From NCBI GenBank assembly GCA_036365145.1, contig JAEOAD010002327.1:248001-312000 (forward strand): DNA of 64,000 bases, written 5' to 3'. This DNA is from Orientallactaga sibirica (Eukaryota > Chordata > Mammalia > Rodentia > Dipodidae). Of the stretch, positions 37,461 through 50,199 are shown in pieces. Numbering within the stretch: the first letter of the stretch is position 1; each line of letters opens with the position of its first letter. The position numbers were made by a program, and so were the translations under genes. Below the pieces are notes generated by a model. It saw only the letters and a program-made list of their open reading frames with translations. It did no database searches and had not been told where the DNA came from.

Positions 37461-39189
37461 TTTGTATAATCTAACAAGATGTACAACTTAGTAGATTATC
37501 CACATTTCTAACGTAGTTTGTTTAGAAAACAATCGCCTTCATTGCCGAACACAGTACTGTGTGAAATAAGGCTGTTCTGTTCCCCAAATGAGTTGCTTTC
37601 TTACGAAGAGTCTTCAGTGCAGCAAGATCAAACTTTCCTAGTTTGTGTAATCTAACAGGACGTACAACTTCATAGACTACCTTCATTTCTAAAGTAGTTT
37701 GTTTAGAAAACAAACCCCTTCATTGCCAAACAGAGTACTGTGTGAAATAAGCCTGTTCTGATCCCCAAATGAGTTGCTTTCTTACGAAGAGTCATCAGTG
37801 CAGCAAGATCAAACTTTCCTGGTTTGTGTAATCTAACAAGATGTAGAATTTAGTAGATTAACCATATTTCTAACGTAGTTCGTTTAGAAAACAAACACCT
37901 TCATTGCCGAACGCAGTACTGTGTGAAATAAGGCTGTTCTGTTGCGCAAATGAGTTGCTTTCTTACGAAGAATCTTCAGTGCAGCAAGATCAAACTTTCC
38001 TAGTTTGTGTAATCTAACAAGTTGTAAAATTTAGTAGATTAACCACATTTCTAACGTAATTTGTTTAGAAAACAAACACCTTCATTTCAGAATGCAGTAC
38101 TGTGTGAAGTAAGCTAGTTCTGTTGTACAAATGAGTTGCTTATTTACTAAAAGTCTTCAGTGCAGCAAGATCAAACTTTCCTAGTTTGTGTAATGTAACA
38201 AGATGTACAACTTAGTAGATTAACCACATTTCTAACGTAGTTTGTTTAGAAAACAAACGCCTTCATTGCCGAACACAGTACTGTGTGATATAAGCCTGTT
38301 CTGATCCCCAAATGAGTTGCTTTCTTACGAAGCGTCATCAGTGCAGCAAGATAAAACTTTCCTAGTTTGTGTAATGTAACACGATGTAGAATTTAGTAGA
38401 TTAACCACATTTGTAACGTAGTTCGTTTAGAAAACAAACACCTTCATTGCTGAACGCAGTACTGTGTGAAATAAGGCTGTTCTGTTGCGCAAATGAGTTG
38501 CTTTCTTACGAAGAGTCTTCAGTGCAGCAGGATCAAACTTTCCTACTTTGTAAAATCTAACAAGATGTACAACTTAGTAGATTAACCACATTTCTAACGT
38601 AGTTTGTTTAGAAAACAAACGCCTTCATTACCGAACACAGTACTGTGTGAAATAAGGCTGTTCTGTTCCCCAAATGAGTTCCTTTCTTACCAAGAGTCTT
38701 CAGTGCAGCAAGATCAAACTTTCCTAGTTTGTGTAATCTAACAAGTTGTACAATTTAGTAGATTAACCACATTTCTAACGTAATTTGTTTAGAAAACAAA
38801 CACCTTCATTTCAGAATGCAGTACTGTGTGAAGTAAGCGAATTCTGTTCTACAAATGAGTTGCTTTTTTACGAAGAGTCTTCGGTGCAGCAAGATGAAAC
38901 TTTCCTAGTTTGTGTAATGTAACAAGATGTACAACTTAGTAGATTAACCACATTTCTAACGTAGTTTGTTTAGAAAACAAACGCCTTCATTGCCGAACAC
39001 AGTACTGTGTGAAATAAGCCTGTTCTTTTCCCGAAATCAGTTGCTTTCTTGAGAAGAGTCTTCAGGGCAGCAAGATCAAACTTTCCTAGTTTTTGTAATC
39101 TAACAAGATTTACACCTTAATAGACTATCTTCATTTCTAAAGTAGTTTGTTTAGAAAACAAACCCATTCATTCCCGAACACAGTACTGT

Positions 39190-41030
39190 GTGAAATAAGG
39201 CTGTTCTCTTCCCCAAAAGAGTTCCTTTCTTAGGAAGAGTCCTCAGTGCAGCAAGATCAAACTTTCCTAGTTTGTGTAATCTAACAAGTTGTACAATTTA
39301 GCAGATTAACCACATTTCTAACGTAGTATGTTTAGAAAACAAACACCTTCATTGCCGAAAGCAGTACTGTGCGAAGTAAGCTAGTTCTGTTCTACAAATG
39401 AGTTGCTGTCTTACGAAGACTCTTCAGTGCATCAAGATCAAACTTTTCTAGTTTGTGTAATCTTACAAGATGTACAACTTAGTAGATAACCACATTTGTA
39501 ATGTAGTTTGTTTAGAAAACAAACGACTTCATTGCCGAAAACAGTACTGGGTGAAATAAGGCAGTTCTGTTCCCGAAATCAGTTGCTTTCTTGAGAAGAG
39601 TCTTCAGGGCAGCAATATCAAACTTTCCTAGTTTTTGTAATCTAACAAGATGTACAACTTAATAGACTATCTTCATTTCTAAAGTAGTTTGTTTAGAAAA
39701 CAAACCCATTCATTGCTGAACACAGTACTGTGTGAAATAAGGCTGTTCTGTTCCCCAAATGAGTTGATTTCTTACGAAGACTCTTCAGTGCAGCAAGATC
39801 AAACGTTCCTAGTTTGTGTAATCTAACAAGATGTACAACTTAGTAGATTAACCACATTTATAACGTAGTTTGTTTAGAAAACAAACACCTTCATTGCCGA
39901 ACACAGTACTGTGTGAAATAAGGCTATTCTGTTCTCCAAATGAGTTGCTTTCTTACGAAGAGTCTTCAGTGCAGCAAGATCAAACTTTCCCAGTTTGTGT
40001 AATCTAACAAGATGTACAACTTAGTGGATTAAACACATTTCTAACGTAGGTTGTTTAGAAAACAAACGCCTTCATTGCCGAACACAGTAGTGTGTGAAAT
40101 AAGCCTGTTCTCATCCCCAAATGAGTTGCTTTCTTACGAAGAATCTTCAGTGCAGCAAGATCAAACTTCCCTAGTTTGTGTAATCTAACAAGATGTACAA
40201 TTTAGTAGATTAACCACATTTCTAACGTTGTTTGTTTAGAAAACAAACACCTTCATTGCCGAATGCAGTACTGTGTGAAGTAAGCTAGTTCTGTTCTACA
40301 AATGAGTTGCTTTCTTACGAAGAGTCTTCAGTGCAGCAAGATCAAACTTTCCTACTTTGTGTAATCTTACAAGATGTAAAATTTAGTAGAATAACCACAC
40401 TTCTAACGTAGTTTGTTTAGAAAACAAACGCCTTCATTGCCGAACACAGTACTGTGTGAAATAAGCCTGTTCTGTTCCCCAAATGAGTTGCTTTCTTAAG
40501 AAGACTCTTCATTGCAGCAAGATCAAACTTTCCTAGTTTGTGTAATCTAACAAGATGTACAACTTAGGAGATTAACCACATTTCTAACGTAGGTTGTTTA
40601 GAAAACAAACACCTTCATTGCCGAACACAGTAGTGTGTGAAATAAGCCTGTTCTGATCCCCAAATGAGTTGCTTTCTTGCGAAGAATCTTCAGTGCAGCA
40701 AGATCAAACTTTCCTTGTTTGTGTAATCTAACAAGATGTAGAATTTAGTAGATTAACCACATTTCTAACGTAGTTTGTTTAGAAAACAAACACCTTCATT
40801 GCGGAACGCAGTACTGTGTGAAATAAGGCTGTTCTCTTCCGCAAATGAGTTGCTTTCTTACGAAGAGTCTTCAGTGCAGCAAGATCAAACTTTCCTAGTT
40901 TGTATAATCTAACAAGATGTACAACTTAGTAGATTAACCACATTTCTAACGTAGTTTCTTTAGAAAAGATACGCCTTCATTGCCGAACACAGTACTGTGT
41001 GAAATAAGGCTGTTCTGTTCCCCAAATGAG
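39190..41030. repeat. 47-49-monomer-register duplication, copy 2
   Basis: Partner of 30,330-32,520, shorter by two monomers. It lacks the cluster of indels present in the partner at about 31.92-32.22 kb. Confidence 0.85.
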
Positions 41031-41555
41031 TTGCTTTCTTACGAAGAGTCTTCAGTGCAGCAAGATCAAACTTTCCTAGTTTGTGTAATCTAACAAGATG
41101 TACAATTTAGTAGATTGACCACTTTTCTAACGTAGTTTGTTTAGAAAACAAACACCTTCATTGCCGAATGCAGTACTGTGTGAAATAAGGCTGTTCTTTT
41201 CCCGAAATCAGTTGCTTTCTTGAGAACAGTCTTCAGGGCAGCAAGGTCAAATCTTCTTAGTTTTTGTAATCTAACAAGATGTACAACTTAATAGACTACA
41301 TTCATTTCTAAAGTAGTTTGTTTAGAAAACAAACCCATTCATTGCGGAACACAGTGCTGTGTGAAATAAGGTTGTTCTGTTCCCCAAATGAGTTGCTTTC
41401 TTACGAAGACTCTTCAGTTCAGCAAGATCAAACGTTCCTAGTTTGTGTAATCTAAAAAGATGTACAACTTAGTAGATTAACCACATTTATAACGTAGTTT
41501 GTTTAGAAAACAAACACCTTCATTGCCGAACACAGTACTGTGTGAAATAAGCCTG

Positions 41556-41900
41556 TTCTGATCCCCAAATGAGTTGCTTTCTTACGAAGAGTCTTAAGTG
41601 CAGCAAGATCAACCTTTCCTAGTTTGTGTAATCTAACAAGATGTACAACTTAGTAGATAAACCACATTTCTAACGTAGGTTGTTTAGAAAACAAACACCT
41701 TCATTGCCGAACACAGTAGTGTGTGAAATAAGCCTGTTCTGATCCCCAAATGAGTTGCTTTCTTGCGAAGAATCTTCAGTGCAGCAAGATCAAACTTTTC
41801 TTGTTTGTGTAATCTAACAAGATGTAGAATTTAGTAGATTAATCACATTTCTAACGTAGTTTGTTTAGAAAACAAACACCTTCATTGCCCAACGCAGTAC
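41556..41900. repeat. 40-monomer-register duplication, copy 2
   Basis: Partner of 34,320-34,660. It sits directly before the second copy of the 33-monomer-register block, with a change of partner near 41.92 kb. Confidence 0.75.
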
Positions 41901-41919
41901 TGTGTGAAGTAAGCTAGTT

Positions 41920-43430
41920 CTGTTCCCCAAATGAGTTGCTTTCTTACGAAGAGTCTTCACTGCAGCAAGATCAAACTTTCCTAGTTTGTGTAATCTAACA
42001 ATATGTACAATTTAGTAGATTAATCACATTTCTAACGTAGTTTGTTTAGAAAACAAACGCCTTCATTGCCGAACACAGTACTGTGTGAAATAAGGCTGTT
42101 CTTTTCCCGAAATCAGTTACTTTCTTGAGAAGAGTCTTCAGGGCAGCAAGATCAAACTTTCCTAGTTTTTGTAATCTAACAAGATGTACAACTTAATAGA
42201 CTATCTTCATTTCTAAGTAGTTTGTTTAGAAAACAAACCCATTCATTGCCGAACACAGTACTGTGTGAAATAAGGCTGTTCTGTTCCCCAAATGAGTTGC
42301 TTTCTTACTTAAGACTCTTCAGTGCAGCAAGATCAAACTTTCCTAGTTTGTATAACCTAACAAGATGTACAACTTAGTAGATTAACCACATTTCTAACGT
42401 AGGTTGTTTAGAAAATAAACGCCTTCATTGCCGAACACAGTGCTGTGTGAAATAATCCTGTTCTGTTGCAAGATATGAGTTGCTTTCTTACGAAGAGTCT
42501 TCAGTGCAGCAAGATCAAACTTTCCTAGTTTGTGTAATCTAACAAGATGTACAACTTAGTACATTAACCACTTTTCTAACGTAGTTTGTTTAGAAAACAA
42601 ACGCCTTCATTGCCGAACACAGTACTGTGTGGAATAAGGCTGTTCCTTTCCGCAAATGAGTTGCTTTCTTAGGAAGAGTCTTCAGTGCAGAAAGATCAAA
42701 CTTTCCTGGATTTGTAATCTAACAAGATGTAGAATTTAGTAGATTAACCACATTTCTAACGTAGTTTCTTTAGAAAACAAACACCTTCATTGCCGAACAC
42801 AGTACTGTGTGAAATAAGGCTGTTCTGTTCCCCAAATGAGTTGCTTTCTTACGGAGACTCTTCAGTGCAGCAAGATCAAACTTTCCTAGTTTGTGTAATC
42901 TCACAAGATGTACAACTTAGTAGATTAACCACATTTCTAACGTAGTTTGTTTAAAAAACAAACGCCTTCATTGCCGAACACAGTACTGTGTGAAACAAGG
43001 CTGTTCTGTTCCCGAAATCAGTTGCTTTCTTGAGAAGAGTCTTCAGGGCAGCAATATCAAATTTTCCCAGTTTTTGTAATCCAACAAGATGTACAACTTA
43101 ATAGACTATCTTCATTTCTAAAGTAGTTTGTTTAGAAAACAAACCCATTCATTGCCGAACTCAGTACTGTGTGAAATAAGGCTGTTCTGTTCCCCAAATG
43201 AGTTGCTTTCTTACGAAGACTCTTCAGTGCAGCAAGATCAAACTTTCCTAGTTTGTGTAATCTAACAAGATGTACAACTTAGTAGATTAACCACATTTCT
43301 AACGTAGTTTGTTTAGAAAACAAAAACCTTCATTGCCCAACGCAGTACTGTGTGAAATAAGGCTGTTCTGTTGCGCAAATGAGTTGCTTTCTTACGAAGA
43401 GTCTTAAGTGCAGCAAGATCAAATTTCTTA
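41920..43430. repeat. 33-monomer-register duplication, copy 2
   Basis: Partner of 35,950-37,460. It has three local anomalies absent from the partner: CTTACTTAAGACTC near 42,306, GTTGCAAGATATGAG near 42,465, and CTGGATTTGTAATC near 42,705. Confidence 0.85.
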
Positions 43431-43829
43431 GTTTGTGTAATCTAACAAGATGTAGAATTTAGTAGATTAACCACATTTCTAACGTAGTTTGTTTAGAAAA
43501 CAAACACCTTCATTACCGAACACAGTACTATGCGAAATAAGGCTATTCTGTTCTCCAAATGAGTTGCTTTCTAACGAAGAGTCTTCAGTGCAGCAAGATC
43601 AAACTTTCCTAGTTTGTGTAATCTAACAAGATGTACAACTTAGTAGATTAACCACATTTCTAACGTAGTTTGTTTAGAAAAAAAACCACTTCATTGCCGA
43701 ACACAGTACTGTGTGAAATAAGCCTGTTCTGATCCCCAAATGAGTTGCTTTCTTACGAAGAGTCATCAGTGCAGCAAGATCAAACTTTCCTAGTTTGTGT
43801 AATCTAACAAGATGTAGAATTTAGTAGAT

Positions 43830-46800
43830 TAACCAGATTTCTAACGTAGTTCGTTTAGAAAAAAAACCCCTTCATTGCCGAACACAGTACTGTGTGAAAT
43901 AAGCCTGTTCTGATCCCCAAATGAGTTGCTTTCTTACGAAGAGTCTTCAGTGCACCAAGATCAAACTTTCCTAGTTTGTATAATCTAACAAGATGTACAA
44001 CTTAGTAGATTAACCACATTTCTAACGTAGTTTGTTTAGAAAACAAACGCCTTCATTACCGAACACATTACTGTGTGAAATAAGGCTGTTCTGTTCCCCA
44101 ACTGAGTTGCTTTCTTATGAAGAGTCTTCAGTGCAGCAAGATCAAACGTTCCTAGTTTGTGTAATCTAAGAAGTTCTACAATTTAGTAGATTAACCACAT
44201 TTCTAACGTAATTTGTTTAGAAAACAAACACCTTCATTTCAGAATGCAGTACTGTGTGAAGTAAGCTAGTTCTGTTCTACAAATGAGTTGCTTTTTTACG
44301 AAGAGTCTTCAGTGCAGCAAGATCAAACTTTCCTAGTTTGTGTAATCTAACAAGATGTATAACTTAGTAGATTAACCACATTTCTAACGTAGTTTGTTTA
44401 GAAAACCAACGCCTTCGTTGCCGAACACAGTACTGTGTGAAATAAGGCTGTTCTTTTCCCGAAATCAGTTGCTTTCTTGAGAAGAGTCTTCAGGGCAGCA
44501 AGATCAAACTTTCCTAATTTTTGTAATCTAACAAGATGTACAACTTAATAGACTATCTTCATGTCTAAGCAGTTTGTTTAGAAAACAAACCCATTCATTG
44601 CCGAAAACAGTACTGTGTGAAATAAGGCTGTTCTGTTCCTCAAATGAGTTGCTTTCTTACGAAGACTCTTCAGTGCAGCAAGATCAAACTTTCTTAGTTT
44701 GTGTAATCTAACAAGATGTACAACTTAGTAGATTAACCACATTTCTAACGTAGGTTGTTTAGAAAACAAACGCCTTCATTGCCGAACACAGTGCTGTGTG
44801 AAGTAAGCCTGTTCTGATCCCCAAATGAGTTGCTTTCTTACGAAGAGTCTTCAGTGCAGCAAGATCAAACTTTCCGAGTTTGTGTAATCTAACAAGATGT
44901 ACAACTTAGTAGATTAACCACATTTCTAACGTTGTTTGTTTACAAAACAAACGCCTTCATTGCCGAACACAGTACTGTGTGAAATAAGGCTGTTCCTTTC
45001 CGCAAATGAGTTGCTTTCTTACGAAGAGTCTTCAGTGCAGAAAGATCAAACTTTCCTGGTTTGTGTAATCTAACAAGATGTAGAATTCAGTAGGTTAACC
45101 ACATTTCTAACGTAGCTTCTTTAGAAAACAAATGGCTTCATTGCCGAACACAGTACTGTGTGAAATTAGGCTGTTCTGTTCCCCAAATGAGTTGCTTTCT
45201 TACGAAGACTCTTCAGTGCAGCAAGATCAAACTTTCATAGTTTGTGTAAACTCACAAGATGTACAACTTAGTAGATTAACCACATTTCTAACGTGGTTTG
45301 TTTAGAAAACAAACGCCTTCATTGCCGAACACAGTACTGTGTGAAATAAGGCTGTTCTGTTCCCGAAATCAGTTGCTTTCTTGAGAAGAGTCTTCAGGGC
45401 AGCAATATCAAATTTTCCTAGTTTTTTTTAATCCAACAAGATGTACAACTTAATAGACTATCTTCATTTCTAAAGTAGTTTGTTTAGAAAACAAACCCAT
45501 TCATTACCGAACACAGTACTGTGTGAAATAAGGCTGTTCTGTTCCCCAAATGAGTTGCTTTCTTACGAACACTCTTCAGTGCAGCAAGATCAAACTTTCC
45601 TAGTTTGTGTAATCTAACAAGATGTACAACGTAGTAGATTAACCACATTTCTAACGTAGTTTGTTTAGAAAACAAACACCTTCATTGCCGAACGCAGTAT
45701 TGTGTGAAATAAGGCTGTTCTGTTGCGCAAATGAGTTGCTTTCTTACGAAGAGGCTTCAGTGCAGCAAGATCAAACTTTCCTAGTTTGTGTAATCTAACA
45801 AGATGTACAACTTAGTAGATTAACCACATTTCTAACGTAGTTTGTTTAGAAAACAAAACCCCTTCATTCCAGAACACAGTACTGTGTGAAATAAGCCTGT
45901 TCTGATCCCCAAATGAGTTGCTTTCTTACGAAGAGTCATCAGTGCAGCAAGATCAAACTTTCCTGGTTTGTGTAATCTAACAAGATGTAGAATTTAGTAG
46001 ATTAACCACATTTCTAACGTAGTTCGTTTAGAAAACAAACACCTTCATTGCCGAACGCAGTACTGTGTGAAATAAGGCTGTTATGTTTCGCAAATAAGTT
46101 GGTTTCTTACGAAGAGTCTTCAGTGCAGCAAGATCAAACTTTCCTAGTTTGTATAATCTAACAAGATGTACAACTTCGTAGATTAACCACATTGCTAACG
46201 TAGTTTGTTTAGAAAACAAACGCCTTCATTACCGAACACAGTACTGTGTGAAATAAGGCTGTTCTGTTCCCCAAATGAGTTCCTTTCTTACGAAGAGTCT
46301 TCAGTGCAGCAAGATCAAACTTTCCTAGTTTGTGTAATCTAAGAAGTTGTACAATTTAGTAGATTAACCACATTTCTAACGTAATTTGTTTAGAAAACAA
46401 AAACCTTCATTTCAGAATGCAGTACTGTGTGAAGTAAGCTAGTTCTGTTCTACAAATTAGTTGCTTTTTTACGAAGAGTCTTCAGTGCAGCAAGATCAAA
46501 CTTTCCTAGTTTGTGTAATCTAACAAGATGTACGACTTAGTAGATAAACCACATTTCTAACGTAGTTTGTTTAGAAAACAAACGCCTTCATTGCCGAACA
46601 CAGTACTGTGTGAAATAAGGCTGTTCTTTTCCCGAAATCAGTTACTTTCTTGAGAAGAATCTTCAGGGCAGCAAGATCAAACTTTCCTAGTTTTTGTAAT
46701 CTGACAAAATGTACAACTTAATAGACTATCTTCATCTCTAAGTAGTTTGTTTAGAAAACAAACCCATTCATTGCCGAACACAGTACTGTGTGAAATAAGG

Positions 46801-49800
46801 CTGCTCTGTTCCCCAAATGAGTTGCTTTCTTACGAAGACTCTTCAGTGCAGCAAGATCAAACTTTCCTAGTTTGTGTAATCTCACAAGATGTACAACTTA
46901 GTAGATTAACCACATTTCTAACGTAGTTTGTTTAGAAAACAAACGCCTTCATTGCCGAACACAATACTGTGTGAAATAAAGCTGTTCTGTTCCCGAAATC
47001 AGTTGCTTTCTTGAGAAGAGTCTTCAGGGCAGCAGTATCAAACTTTCCCAGTTTTTGTAATCCAACAAGATGTACAACTTAATAGACTATCTTCATTTCT
47101 AAAGTAGTTTGTTTAGAAAACAAACCCATTCATTGCCGAACACAGTACTGTGTGAAATAAGGCTGTTCTGTTCCCCAAAGGAGTTGCTTTCTTACGAAGA
47201 CTCTTCAGTGCAGCAAGATCAAACTTTCCTAGTTTGTGTAATCTAACAAGATGTACAACTGAGTAGATTAACGACATTTCTAACGTAGTTTGTTTAGAAA
47301 ACAAACACCTTCATTGCTTTAACAGCACTGTGTGAAATAAGGCTGTTCTGTTGTGCAAATGACTTGATTTCTTACGAAGAGTCTTAAGTGCAGCAAGATC
47401 AAATTTCTTAGTTTGTGTAATCTAACAAGATGTAGAATTTAGTAGATTAACCACATTTCTAACGTAGTTTGTTTAGAAAACAAACACCTTTATTGCCGAA
47501 CACAGTACTATGTGAAATAAGGCTATCCTGTTCTCCAAATGAGTTGCTTTCTAACGAAGAGTCTTCAGTGCAGCAAGATCAAACTTTCCTAGTTTGTGTA
47601 ATCTAACAAGATGTTCAACTTAGTAGATTAACCACATTTCTAACGTTGTTTCTTTACAAAACAAACGCCTTCATTGCCGAACAAAGTACTGTGTGAAATA
47701 AGGCTGTTCCTTTCCGCAAATGAGTTGCTTTCTTACGAAGAGTCTTCTGTGCAGAAAGATCAAACTTTCCTGGTTTGTGTAATCTAACAAGATGTAGAAT
47801 TTAGTAGTTTAACCACATTTCTAACGCAGTTTCTTTAGAAAACAAACCCTTCATTGCGAACACAGTACTGTGTGAAATAAGGCTGTTCTGTTTCCCCAAA
47901 ATGAGTTGATTTTTCTTACGAAGAGTCTTAAGTGCAGCAAGATCAAATTTCTTAGTTTGTGTAATCTAACAAGATGTAGAATTTAGTAGATTAACCACAT
48001 TTCTAACGTAGTTTGTTTAGAAAACAAACACCTTTATTGCCGAACACAGTACTATGCGAAATAAGGCTATTCTGTTCCCCAAATGAGTTGCTTTCTTATG
48101 AAGAGTCTTCAGTGCAGCAAGATCAAACTTTCTAGTTTGTGTAATCTAACAAGATGTTCAACTTAGTAGATTAACCACATTTCTAACGTAGTTTGTTTAG
48201 AAAACAGTCGCCTTCATTACAGAACACAGTACTGTGTGATATAAGCTGTTCTGTTCCCCAAATGAGTTCCTTTCTTACGAAGAGACTTCAGTGCAGCAAG
48301 ATCAAACTTTCCTAGTTTGTGTAATCTAACAAATTGTACAATTTAGTAGATTAACCACATTTCTAACGTAGTTTGTTTAGAAAACAAACACCTTCATTGC
48401 CGAATGCAGTACTGTGTGAAGTAAGCTAGTTCTGTTCTAAAAATGAGTTGCTTTCTTGAGAAGAGTCTTCAGTGCAGCAAGATCAAACTTTCCTAGTTTG
48501 TGTAATCTTACAAGATGTACAACTTAGTAGCTTAAACACATTTCTAACGTAGTTTGTTTAGAAATCAAACGCCTTCATTGCCGAAAACAGTACTGTGTGA
48601 AATAAGGCTGTTCTGTTCCCAAATCAGTTGCTTCTTGAGAAGAGTCTTCAGGGCAGCAAGATCAAACTTTCCTAGTTTTTGTAATCTAACAAGATGTACA
48701 ACTTAGTAGATTAACCACATTTACAACGTAGTTTGTTTAGAAAACAAACACCTTCATTGTGTAACTAACAAGAGTACTGTGTGAAATAAGGCAATTCTGT
48801 TCTCCAAATGAGTTGCTTTCTTTACGAAGAGTCTTCAGTGCAGCAAGATCAAACTTTCCTAGTTTGTGTAATCTAACAAGATGTACAACTCAATAGACTA
48901 CCTTCATTTCTAAAGTAGTTTGTTTAGAAAACAAACCCATTCATTGCCCGAACACAGTACTCTGTGAAATAATGCTGTTCTGTTTCACAAATGAGTTGCT
49001 TTCTTACGAAGACTCTTCAGTGCAGCAAGATCAAACTTTCCTAGTTTGTGTAATCTAACAAGATGTACGACTTAGTAGATAAACCACATTTCTAACGTGG
49101 TTTTGTTTGAAAACAAACGCCTTTATTGCCGAACACAGTACTGTGTGAAATAAGGCTGTTCTTTTCCCGAAATCAGTTACTTTCTTGAGAAGAGTCTTCA
49201 GGGCAGCAAGATCAAACTTTCCTAGTTTTTGTAATCTGACAAAATGTACAACTTAATAGACTATCTTCATTTCTAAAGTAGTTTGTTTAGAAAAACAAAC
49301 CCATTCATTACCGAACACAGTGCTGTGTGAAATAAGGCTGTTCTGTTCCCTAAATGAGTTGCTTTCTTAGGAAGACTCTTCAGTGCAGCAAGATCAAACT
49401 TTCCTAGTTTGTATAACCTAACAAGATGTACAACTTAGTAGATTAACCACATTTCTAACGTAGGTTGTTTAGAAAACAAACACCTTCATTGCGAACACAG
49501 TGCTGTGTGAAATAAGCCTGTTCTGATCCCCAAAATGAGTTACTTTCTTACGAAGAGTCTTCAGTGCAGCAAGATCAAACTTTCCTAGTTTGTGTAATCT
49601 AACAAGATGTACAACTTAGTAGATTAACCACTTTTCTAACGTAGTTTGTTTAGAAAACAAACGCCCTTCATTGCAGAACACAGTACTGTGTGGAATAAGG
49701 CTGTTCCTTTCCCCAAATGAGTTGCTTTCTTAGGAAGAGTCTTCAGTGCAGAAAGATCAAACTTTCCTGGATTGTGTAATCTAACAAGATGTAGAATTTA

Positions 49801-49980
49801 GTAGATTAACCACATTTCTAACGTAGTTTCTTTAGAAAACAAACACCTTCATTGCCGAACACAGTACTGTGTGAAATAAGGCTGTTCTGTTCCCCAAATG
49901 AGTTGGTTTCTTACGGAGACTCTTCAGTGCAGCAAGATCAAACTTTCCTAGTTTGTGTAATCTAACAAGATGTAGAATTT
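43830..49980. repeat. 34-monomer higher-order repeat, copy 1
   Basis: Begins at AACCAGATTTC with an AAAACCCC segment and runs through TTCTACAATT, AGCAGTTTG, CAATGGCTTC, AAACGTAG variants, GACTTGATTTC, AACAGTCGCC, ACAACGTAG and CCTGGATT landmarks. The same order recurs from 53,631 at an offset of 9791-9807 bases. That offset is 54 monomers plus about 17-33 bases; most of the excess is explained by the insertion at 50.34-50.41 kb in the intervening unit. Confidence 0.85.
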
Positions 49981-50199
49981 AGTAGATTAACCAGATTTCT
50001 AACGTAGTTTGTTTAGAAAAAACCCCTTCATTGCCGAACACAGTACTGTGTGAAATAAGCCTGTTCTGATCCCCAAATGAGTTGCTTTCTTACGAAGAGT
50101 CTTCAGTGCACCAAGATCAAACTTTCCTAGTTTGTATAATCTAACAAGATGTACAACTTAGTAGATTAACCACATTTCTAACGTAGTTTGTTTAGAAAA

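Noticed and set aside
46970..46980. Polyadenylation signal AATAAA in a few monomers (near 3,566, 46,975 and 56,772)
   Set aside because: It is a single-base variant of the AAATAAGG segment in isolated monomers, with no gene upstream.
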